Shown piece by piece: positions 9,127 to 16,431 of a stretch of DNA of 64,000 nt. The stretch is from NCBI GenBank assembly GCA_943371005.1, contig CALRTB020000009.1:67389-131388 (forward strand). The letters run 5' to 3'. The notes below the pieces were generated by a model, which was not told the origin of the DNA, did no database searches, and worked only from the letters and a program-made list of their open reading frames with translations. Source of the stretch: MRBY01 sp943371005 (GTDB lineage: Bacteria; Cyanobacteriota; Cyanobacteriia; Cyanobacteriales; MRBY01). How positions within the stretch are numbered: position 1 is the first letter of the stretch; each line of letters begins with the position of its first letter. A program made the position numbers and the translations under genes.

Positions 9127-10245
9127 ATGCATTTACCGAAATTCACAGGATTATTATCGACCTTGGGAGCCTCCCTAGTGATGGGTCTCGGCGCAGCAGC
9201 CGTTAATCTCTCTCCATTTCAAAGTAAGGCGATCGCCACCGCTCCCGACCAAGTCAAAACAGTAAGCCTCAAGGCCCAACGGGAAACCCTCGCCGAAAAT
9301 CCCCTGTGCCGTTTAGCGACCACCCTAGACAATGCCCCAGCAGCACAACTCGTGGCCAATACGAACTCTGCGCAACCCACCCCCCAGGTTTCTAAATGGT
9401 GGGCCTTTAACCTATTTCAGCGATTTACCCAGAGCCTCGGCCTCGATTTTCTACTCCAGTTAGAAACGCCGCTGGCTACCCCTCTGATTGCGGTGGTGCC
9501 TACGCCTGGAGCAAGCCCTGATGCTGATTCTGAGGCACTGCTCGTCAGCTACAACCCAGACCGCCCTGCTGCCAACCCCCAGAGCCATCAACTCTGGCTC
9601 CAAAATAAGCCCGTCGCCACCATTCGCTCCCAAGCGCAGGCGGAACGACTGGCCCAACGCCTTGAACAACTGATGGTGGCGGCGGAATTTCAACCCACGG
9701 CGATCGCCCCGACATTGAACCAAGACAAACCGGCGATCGCGTTCGGTGACGATATTCTTTTGGTTGTTGATGAAACGATTACCCATGAGGACGTTCTCAA
9801 CCACGAGATCCTCGCAATCCAATGGGCCAATAATCTCCGTTTAGCCCTCGGTGTCCCGGCGTTGGATATGGTCACCGCCCAGCAGCAAATGTACCAACTT
9901 GAAGAAACCGGTCAATCCCTCGAAGGACTTGCCTCCTGGTATGGCCCCTACTTTCATGGTCGCCTCACAGCCAACGGGGAAACCTACGACCAATATGCCC
10001 TCACGGCCGCCCACCCTTCGATGCCCCTGAATACCTACCTCAAGGTCACTAACCTCAACAACGACCAGAGCGTGATTATCCGCCTCAATGACCGTGGCCC
10101 CTATATTCCGCCCCGGAGCCTGGATTTATCCCTCGGTGCCGCTCGCTGTCTCAATAGCGTAGAAACAGGCGTCATTCCCTACAAAGCCACAATCATGGAA
10201 CCAAAATCGCCCACACCAGAGGCGATCGCCCCTGATATGATCTAG
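9127..10245 (+). CDS. rlpA: RlpA-like septal ring/peptidoglycan protein (DPBB domain)
   Basis: This is a 372-residue exported protein. An N-terminal hydrophobic stretch (LLSTLGASLVMGLGAAAV) serves as a signal peptide. A long low-complexity linker follows, then a C-terminal double-psi beta-barrel of about 95 residues beginning GLASWYGPYFHGRLTANGE. RlpA barrels bind or cleave denuded glycan strands at the division site in other bacteria. The key RLNDRGPYIPPRSLDLS block with the catalytic-type Asp is present. No SPOR domain is seen, so septal targeting may differ. An ABC ATPase gene follows closely. Confidence 0.85.
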   Translation: MHLPKFTGLLSTLGASLVMGLGAAAVNLSPFQSKAIATAPDQVKTVSLKAQRETLAENPLCRLATTLDNAPAAQLVANTNSAQPTPQVSKWWAFNLFQRFTQSLGLDFLLQLETPLATPLIAVVPTPGASPDADSEALLVSYNPDRPAANPQSHQLWLQNKPVATIRSQAQAERLAQRLEQLMVAAEFQPTAIAPTLNQDKPAIAFGDDILLVVDETITHEDVLNHEILAIQWANNLRLALGVPALDMVTAQQQMYQLEETGQSLEGLASWYGPYFHGRLTANGETYDQYALTAAHPSMPLNTYLKVTNLNNDQSVIIRLNDRGPYIPPRSLDLSLGAARCLNSVETGVIPYKATIMEPKSPTPEAIAPDMI

Positions 10246-10282
10246 GTCTATCTTGAGTGCTGCCAAGGCCCGTTCCCTGACC

Positions 10283-11266
10283 ATGCCAATTATTGAAGTC
10301 GATTCCCTGAGCAAAATCTATCCCGTCGCCCTCAAGCAACCCGGTTTTAAGGGAACCCTCAAACATTTTTTCCAGCGGCAATACCGACAAATTAAAGCTG
10401 TTGAAGAGATCTCATTCACCATCGAACCCGGTGAAATCGTCGGTTTTCTGGGGCCAAATGGGGCCGGAAAAACCACCACTCTCAAAATGCTCACGGGGCT
10501 GATCTATCCTTCCATGGGGGTAGTGCGTGTGGCGGGGGCGATTCCCTTTCAGCGACAACGGACATTTCTTAAGCAAATCAGCCTGGTCATGGGGCAAAAA
10601 CAACAACTCCTTTGGGATTTGCCTGCCCTCGACTCCCTCCGCATTAATGCCGCCGTCTACGACATTCCCGAACCTGTTTTCGAGGAACGCTTGGCGGAAC
10701 TCAGCGCAATGCTCTCCCTGGAGAGGAAATTGACCCAACCTATGCGCAAACTCTCCCTAGGAGAACGAATGAAGGCGGAACTTCTTGCTGCCCTATTGCA
10801 CCATCCCCAGGTGCTCTTTTTGGATGAGCCGACCCTCGGTTTAGATGTGAATGCCCAGGTGGCCGTGCGGGACTTTTTGCGGGAATATAACCAGCGCTAT
10901 GGGGCGACAATTCTCTTAACCAGCCACTACATGGCAGATATTACGGCTCTCTGTGAGCGGGTGCTACTCATTTACCAGGGCAAACTAATTTACGATGGCA
11001 ATTTGGAACGGTTGCTTGATCGCTTTGCCCCCTATCGAGAAGTGCGGGTCGAATTAACGGAAACCTATTCCCGCGAAGCCCTGAGCTTTTTTGGGGAGGT
11101 GGAACACATCGACGGTCAAGCGGTACGTTTTTTGGTGAAGCGGGAAAACTTGACCCAGAGTATCGCCAAAATTTTAGAAAATTTACCCGTGGCCGATCTC
11201 AGCGTTAACGATCCTCCCGTTGAGGAAGTGATTGGGCGGGTGTTTAGTGAAGGCATCGTCGCCTAG
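10283..11266 (+). CDS. ABC transporter ATP-binding protein, ABC-2/DrrA-like
   Basis: This cytoplasmic ATPase subunit has 327 residues from the ATG at 10283 (MPIIEVDSL). A TTG lies 30 bases further upstream, but the ATG fits the family N-terminus. Walker A is LGPNGAGKTTTLKML, the signature is KLSLGERMKAELLAALL, Walker B is VLFLDEPTLGLD, and the switch His is in LLTSHYMAD. The N-terminal extension (YPVALKQPGFKGTLKHFF) and the C-terminal domain place it with DrrA/NatA-type exporters. The ABC-2 permeases usually found downstream are absent here, since the next gene is a P-type ATPase. The partner must be elsewhere. Confidence 0.9.
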   Translation: MPIIEVDSLSKIYPVALKQPGFKGTLKHFFQRQYRQIKAVEEISFTIEPGEIVGFLGPNGAGKTTTLKMLTGLIYPSMGVVRVAGAIPFQRQRTFLKQISLVMGQKQQLLWDLPALDSLRINAAVYDIPEPVFEERLAELSAMLSLERKLTQPMRKLSLGERMKAELLAALLHHPQVLFLDEPTLGLDVNAQVAVRDFLREYNQRYGATILLTSHYMADITALCERVLLIYQGKLIYDGNLERLLDRFAPYREVRVELTETYSREALSFFGEVEHIDGQAVRFLVKRENLTQSIAKILENLPVADLSVNDPPVEEVIGRVFSEGIVA

Positions 11267-11480
11267 TGATCAAGCACAGCATTTTTTTCGGTGATCTTTT
11301 CCTTTGGCGATCGCCTCGATGAGCCTGGATGATTTCCTGGGGACAAAGGGCTCAGCGCAGTCGACCAGAGACTAAATTTTTCTAACGTTCCGCCCCACCG
11401 GCCAAAAGGTGAAACCTACCATAGGGATAGAAGTAGCGACCACTACCGTAAGGGTCAGCCTTTTCCTAGCATTACTACCT

Positions 11481-14426
11481 ATGACTATTGCATCTCCAGG
11501 CGATCGCCATCTGCCCTATGCAGGGTTGACGGCCGAACAAGTTCAGGCGAATCGTACCGAATATGGCGCAAATGTTTTAACTCCGCCCCAACGGCGTCCC
11601 TGGTGGCAACTCTTTTTAGAAAAGTTCGCGGATCCGGTCATCCGCATTCTGATGATTGCAGCAGCCGTGGCCCTCGCGGTGGGCGTGCTGCGGGGGGAAT
11701 ATGCCGAAGGCCTGGGGATTATTGTCGCGATCTTGTTAGCCACTGTGGTTGCTTTTTTTAATGAATTCAAAGCCAACCAAGAATTTGCCCTCCTCAACCA
11801 CGTTTACGACCAAGTTATGGTTAAGGTGATTCGCGAGGCCCAGTATCACAGTCTACCGCGCCAGGATTTGGTGGTAGGCGACATTATTTACATCGAACAG
11901 GGCCATGAAGTTCCCGCCGATGCCAAAATTCTTGAAAGTGTTTCCCTCCATATTGATCAAGCAAAGCTCACGGGGGAATCAGAACCCGTTAACAAATCAG
12001 CCCAAGCAGATCCTTTCCAAGTAGAGGCCGAGCAGTCTGCTTACCCGTTTAATTGTGTTTATCGCAGCACCATCGTCACCCAGGGCCATGGTTTTTGTGA
12101 GGTTATTGCCGTCGGCGATCGCACTGAAATTGGCAAGTTAGCCCAAGCCGTGGCCACCGTGGAAGATGATCCCAATACCCCCCTCAATCAACAACTCGAA
12201 ACCCTGAGTAAAGCGATTGGGGTAGTGGGTTTAACCGTCGCCCTCTTGACGTTTATTGCCCTGCTCATCCGGGGTCTCCTTACCCAAGAACTGATGCTGA
12301 CAGGCTCCCAAGGATATGTGATGGCCTGTTTACTGGGGGCGATCGCCGTAATGTCAGCCCCCGTATGGCTACCGGTACTCGAAGATGGCCAAGAACTACT
12401 CGAACGCCTGGGAACCTTACCCAAAGTTTTAGATGTTCCGATTCCTGCGGCCCTGAAAAATACCCTCTTAATGTTGCTTGGGGGTAGCCTCTGGTTAGGA
12501 AGCAGCCTCGGCTATGGTGTTGCCACCCATTGGATCTCCCCCACGGTGGGAGAATGGCTTCCCCTAGAGGTGGGGCTGGCCCTCCTTAATTACTTTATGG
12601 TGGCCGTGACAATTATCGTCGTGGCCGTGCCGGAAGGATTGGCCATGAGTGTCACCCTATCTTTGGCCTACAGTATGCGGCGCATGACCGCAGAGAATAA
12701 TCTGGTGCGGCGGATGCATGCCTGTGAGACCATTGGCGCAACCACCGTGATCTGCTCCGATAAAACCGGGACATTGACCTGTAATCAAATGCACGTCCAT
12801 GAAACCTGTATCCCTGGGCTGGTGGATGCTGAACCAGAGCAAGCGGCCCACATCCGCCAGGTGCTCGCTGAGGCGATCGCCGCCAACAGTACCGCGGACC
12901 TAGAGTACGCCACCCAAGCATTACCCACGGTCATTGGTAATGCCACAGAAGGAGCCCTTTTACTTTGGCTCGATCGGCAAAACCTCGATTATCTCGACTA
13001 CCGTTACAATTTCGACCTCAGTTCCCAGGGAGCATTTTCTGCCGAAAAAAAGTACATGACAAGCCTCGGCAAATCGCCAATTTTGCAAGAGGAAGTTCTA
13101 TACGTTAAAGGCGCTCCAGAAGTCGTGCTCAAGCGCTGCGATTATCAATTGGGGGCTGGCGGGGTTGTGCCCCTCACCGAACGAGCCAATATTATCAAAA
13201 CGCTCCAAGACTATCAAAGCCGGGGGATGCGTACCCTGGGTTTTGCCTACCGTCCCCTGGGAAATCTCAAGCATTTTAAAATCACAGAAATCGAACGGCA
13301 CCTGGTATGGCTTGGTTTTTTTGCGATTATTGATCCCCTGCGGGACGATGTCCCCGCCGCCGTTAAAGCCTGTCTCCGTGCCGGTATTCAGGTCAAAATT
13401 GTCACCGGAGATAGTCCCCAAACGGCTCGGGAAATTGGCCGACAAATTGGTCTCTGGCACCACACAGAAGATGTCAATTTTGAACGCTTACATCTGACGG
13501 GGTCGCAGTTTGCCGCTATGGATGATGACACCGCACGGGAAGCCGTAAAGTCCTTGAAAATTCTCTCCCGTGCTTGTCCCTTAGATAAATTACGCTTGGT
13601 GAAGTTGCTCCAACAAACGGGAGAAGTAGTCGGTGTAACAGGGGATGGGACGAATGATGCGGCGGCCCTCAAACAGGCCCAGGTCGGTCTGGCTATGGGG
13701 AGTGGTACGGCGATCGCCAAGGAAGCCAGTGACATTATTCTTTTGGATGATTCTTTTAGCAGCATTGTCAATGCGGTACTCTGGGGGCGATCGCTCTACG
13801 AAAATATCCAAAAATTTCTTCTCTTTCAGCTCACCATTAACGTGGTGGCCCTGGGGACAGCCCTTTTGGGGCCATTTATTGGCATCGAGCTCCCCCTAAC
13901 GGTGACCCAAATGCTGTGGGTCAATTTAATTATGGATACCTTTGCTGCCCTGGCCTTGGCCACGGAACCGCCCAATCCAGAAGTCCTGGAGCGATCGCCC
14001 CGTCAAGCCGATGCGTTTATCATCACCGGGCCCATGGCTAAACAAATTGCCTTTTTGGGGTGTGGATTCTTGGTGCTGATGGTGGGCATTTTGGAATATG
14101 AAATGCGCGATGGCACCATCAATACCTATGAGCTTTCCATCTTTTTTGCGATTTTCGTCTTTCTGCAACTGTGGAATCTATTTAATGCCCGCTGTTTTGG
14201 ACTTTCAATCTCTGCCTTTACAGGGCTCTCGAAAAATCCGGCTTTTAGTGCCATCATTGCCACTATTTTTATCGGTCAAGTGGCGATGGTGCAGTGGGGC
14301 AGCAGTGCCTTTCGTACTGTTCCTATAAGCTGTCGCGATTGGCTATGGATCATCGGGGGAACATCTTTTGTGCTGTGGTTCGGGGAAATTTGGCGCAAAG
14401 TGCAAGGCTCTGTCCAGAAATCTTGA
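11481..14426 (+). CDS. P-type Ca2+-transporting ATPase, PMCA-like (P2B)
   Basis: This is a probable calcium-exporting ATPase. I chose the ATG at 11481 (MTIASPGDR, 981 residues) over an in-frame GTG at 11409. It shows the N-terminal cation-ATPase domain, the TGES actuator loop (LTGESEPVN), the M4 motif PEGLAMSVTLSLAYS, the phosphorylation site SDKTGTLTCNQM (D427), KGAPEVVLKRC, and the hinge GDGTNDAAALKQA. PEGL in M4 followed by SLAYSM resembles plasma-membrane Ca2+ ATPases. Between M3 (about 249-268) and M4 (about 370-390) lies roughly 100 residues with two extra hydrophobic stretches, where the family usually has a short loop. Ion specificity is inferred. Confidence 0.9.
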   Translation: MTIASPGDRHLPYAGLTAEQVQANRTEYGANVLTPPQRRPWWQLFLEKFADPVIRILMIAAAVALAVGVLRGEYAEGLGIIVAILLATVVAFFNEFKANQEFALLNHVYDQVMVKVIREAQYHSLPRQDLVVGDIIYIEQGHEVPADAKILESVSLHIDQAKLTGESEPVNKSAQADPFQVEAEQSAYPFNCVYRSTIVTQGHGFCEVIAVGDRTEIGKLAQAVATVEDDPNTPLNQQLETLSKAIGVVGLTVALLTFIALLIRGLLTQELMLTGSQGYVMACLLGAIAVMSAPVWLPVLEDGQELLERLGTLPKVLDVPIPAALKNTLLMLLGGSLWLGSSLGYGVATHWISPTVGEWLPLEVGLALLNYFMVAVTIIVVAVPEGLAMSVTLSLAYSMRRMTAENNLVRRMHACETIGATTVICSDKTGTLTCNQMHVHETCIPGLVDAEPEQAAHIRQVLAEAIAANSTADLEYATQALPTVIGNATEGALLLWLDRQNLDYLDYRYNFDLSSQGAFSAEKKYMTSLGKSPILQEEVLYVKGAPEVVLKRCDYQLGAGGVVPLTERANIIKTLQDYQSRGMRTLGFAYRPLGNLKHFKITEIERHLVWLGFFAIIDPLRDDVPAAVKACLRAGIQVKIVTGDSPQTAREIGRQIGLWHHTEDVNFERLHLTGSQFAAMDDDTAREAVKSLKILSRACPLDKLRLVKLLQQTGEVVGVTGDGTNDAAALKQAQVGLAMGSGTAIAKEASDIILLDDSFSSIVNAVLWGRSLYENIQKFLLFQLTINVVALGTALLGPFIGIELPLTVTQMLWVNLIMDTFAALALATEPPNPEVLERSPRQADAFIITGPMAKQIAFLGCGFLVLMVGILEYEMRDGTINTYELSIFFAIFVFLQLWNLFNARCFGLSISAFTGLSKNPAFSAIIATIFIGQVAMVQWGSSAFRTVPISCRDWLWIIGGTSFVLWFGEIWRKVQGSVQKS

Positions 14427-14924
14427 TCACTGCCGCCAACCAAACCAACTCCGCCACCGCTGGAAGCGATCGCCCTGGTGTTTTTGGGCCATATGCTGGG
14501 CTAATTCTGCCCGTTGGGCGGGGGTGAGCACGGCGCGAATGTCCAACATCTGCTGAAAATGGAGATCTGCTAAATCCTGGCGCAGGTTTGTAATGGTGCG
14601 ATGTTGAGTTTCTAATTGGTTGCGGGTGGTGGTGCTATTACGCATTAATATCCGCATCGTATTTTTTGCCTGTTGAACTGCCGCCCGTTTTGCCCCCATT
14701 TGGCTACGGTAATTGGCGCGAATTCCTTGAATTTGTTGTTTTTGAGCGGCACTGAGGTCGAGCTTGTCAATGAGATCTGCTTCTCGATCTTCCCCTTGGC
14801 TCACGAGGACTGGTGCTGGGGAAACCGTGAAGTTGGTCGCTTTCGTGGTTGAGTCGGCGATCGCCATTTCCCCTGTCAACGAAAGGGCCACCGCAGAAGC
14901 CATCAATACTTGTTTTTTTAACAT
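14427..14924 (-). CDS. periplasmic Spy/CpxP-like LTxxQ protein
   Basis: This is a 165-residue exported helical protein. The signal peptide is MLKKQVLMASAVALSLTGEMAIAD. The mature part holds two LTxxQ-type motifs, LSAAQKQQIQ and LTPAQRAELAQ, separated by a long amphipathic helix rich in Arg and Gln. Spy and CpxP of enterobacteria share this architecture and act as periplasmic chaperones or stress dampers. It is the third gene behind an ECF sigma factor and anti-sigma factor on the same strand, so it is a likely regulon member or resilience factor for envelope or metal stress. That role is inferred from family and context. Confidence 0.75.
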   Translation of the reverse strand: MLKKQVLMASAVALSLTGEMAIADSTTKATNFTVSPAPVLVSQGEDREADLIDKLDLSAAQKQQIQGIRANYRSQMGAKRAAVQQAKNTMRILMRNSTTTRNQLETQHRTITNLRQDLADLHFQQMLDIRAVLTPAQRAELAQHMAQKHQGDRFQRWRSWFGWRQ

Positions 14925-14978
14925 TGAAATTTATCTCCAAAACTAATCACAGATTCCTGAGGGATATCTTGCGAGGAA

Positions 14979-15401
14979 CTAAGGATAAGTATCGACAACA
15001 AAATCAACATACTCATAGGACAGTTCCTGTTCCTGATAGAGATGCTCCCCAAAGGAGTAAGACCAACTTTCTTCGAGAAAAGCCTCTAGTTCTTCATCGG
15101 CTCCCTCGGCGATCGCCTTTGGCTGGGGTTGTTCAGATCTCCCCCAATACTGTTGTGGCATCACCTCTGGCAGTGCCCCAAATTCCTGGTGCAGTTGTCC
15201 GTGGCCGACCACAAGCACGAGCCCGGCAGCAATCATTGCTGGAAACCACCATTTCCCCTGGGATGCGGCTGCCAGGTTTGATGGTTCTGTTTGGTTGAGT
15301 CGCGCCAAAAGCCTTTCTTCGTGATCCACTGGTGGCGGTGGCCCGTAGGGTTCGTGGTTCTTTAAAAACCGAATTAAGTTGTCATGGTCATGGAAATTCA
15401 T
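14979..15401 (-). CDS. probable membrane anti-sigma factor
   Basis: This 140-residue protein overlaps the sigma factor gene by four bases (ATGA-type junction), which implies coupled translation. Its cytoplasmic N-terminal part (about 1-48) is charged and contains HEPYGPPPPVDHEERLLARL. One membrane segment follows (WWFPAMIAAGLVLVVGHG, about 52-69). The periplasmic tail is acidic and tyrosine-rich. Small single-pass proteins paired with ECF sigma factors are typically anti-sigma factors released by regulated proteolysis. I see no zinc-binding HxxxCxxC motif, so it is not a classic ZAS domain. Confidence 0.7.
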   Translation of the reverse strand: MNFHDHDNLIRFLKNHEPYGPPPPVDHEERLLARLNQTEPSNLAAASQGKWWFPAMIAAGLVLVVGHGQLHQEFGALPEVMPQQYWGRSEQPQPKAIAEGADEELEAFLEESWSYSFGEHLYQEQELSYEYVDFVVDTYP

Positions 15402-15997
15402 AGACTGACTCCTTGGGTTTCTAAAAATTGACGCAGCGATCGCCGGGCATGGTGGAGACGAGATTTCACCGTTCCTGGCGGAATCCCAAGAATTTCGGCC
15501 ACCTCTTTTTGGGGCAAATCCTTAAGATCATGGAGCACCAAGACCGCTCGATGTTCCAAGCTTAACGATTGCAAACCCTGCTGTACCAAATCCTGATAAT
15601 AAATTTGACTCAGCCCCTCCGGCCCAGGATCTGCCACCGCACCAATTTGCGCCTCTAAGCCTGTGATTAAGGTCATCTGCTTTGCAAATCGTCGCCGTTG
15701 ATCCGTCGCCACATTCCAAGTAATGCGGTACAGCCAAGTCGCAAAATAGTCCGGGTTTTTGAGGCGCGGTAGCCCCTGCCAGGCCTTTAAAAAAACCTCT
15801 TGCACTAAATCATCCAAGAGCGCCACCCCACAGAGTTGATACAGGGTAGACCGCACCTTATGGTGATAGCGTCGGTACAAGATTCGGAAACTTTGGCGAT
15901 CGCGCCGCCCCCGAATAGACCCTATTCTTCCTTGGCAAAGACAAACCAATTCCCTATCCGAAATAGCAGTAGGGTGGTCAACAGCTTGATCGGGCAT
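15398..15997 (-). CDS. ECF RNA polymerase sigma factor (SigG-like group)
   Basis: This 199-residue alternative sigma factor has region 2 (FRILYRRYHHKVRSTLYQL, then DDLVQEVFLKAW and FATWLYRITWNVATDQRRR). Region 4 carries a helix-turn-helix (LPQKEVAEILGIPPGTVKSRL). The linker and length match ECF sigma factors. It heads an operon with a probable anti-sigma factor and a Spy-like protein, which suggests autoregulation and an envelope or oxidative stress input. In Synechocystis the comparable gene would be sigG or another ECF gene. I did not determine which group this belongs to. Confidence 0.92.
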   Translation of the reverse strand: MPDQAVDHPTAISDRELVCLCQGRIGSIRGRRDRQSFRILYRRYHHKVRSTLYQLCGVALLDDLVQEVFLKAWQGLPRLKNPDYFATWLYRITWNVATDQRRRFAKQMTLITGLEAQIGAVADPGPEGLSQIYYQDLVQQGLQSLSLEHRAVLVLHDLKDLPQKEVAEILGIPPGTVKSRLHHARRSLRQFLETQGVSL

Positions 15998-16083
15998 ATC
16001 CCTCTCCAGTCATCGCACGCCCCTTTAGACTCAACCTTTACCCAAAAAGTTCAATCGGCTCAGAAAAAACTTGAATCAAGGTC

Positions 16084-16112
16084 TTGCCAAATTCAAAAAC
16101 TGTGGCTACAAT
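16084..16112 (+). promoter_or_regulatory. sigma-70-type promoter of tRNA-Asn
   Basis: TTGCCA (16084-16089) and TACAAT (16107-16112) are separated by exactly 17 bases. This predicts transcription from about 16119, some 26 bases before the mature tRNA-Asn. Confidence 0.7.
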
Positions 16113-16144
16113 GTTAAACCGTTGGAAGACAACGCTCCGCACAA

Positions 16145-16216
16145 TCCTCAGTAGCTCAGCGGTAGAGCGGTCGACTGTTAATCGATTGGTCGCAAGTTCG
16201 AATCTTGCCTGGGGAG
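16145..16216 (+). tRNA. trnN-GUU: tRNA-Asn (GUU)
   Basis: A complete 72-base cloverleaf is visible. The acceptor stem TCCTCAG pairs with CTGGGGA (one T-G pair) and the discriminator base is G. The D arm is GTAGCTCAGCGGTAGAGC, the anticodon loop is CTGTTAA with GTT, and the T arm contains GTTCGAATC. The CCA end is not encoded, as is usual in cyanobacteria. A consensus promoter lies just upstream. Confidence 0.95.
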
Positions 16217-16431
16217 TACCAAAATTAAATCGCCGATTAAGCTACCAGCTAATCCATTGACTGGATAGTTAAATTCTAGGTTTAGGTTCGTTCCTATGGG
16301 TTTGTTCTGGAACCAAAAAGAGTTATAGGCCACCGTCCTGTTATTTTACGGCTCCAGTCAGTGGGATTCATGCTGAATTCGAAGGATAGGGGTAGTCTAG
16401 TAGAAGGTTTTTGATTTCCGCCTACAGCACG

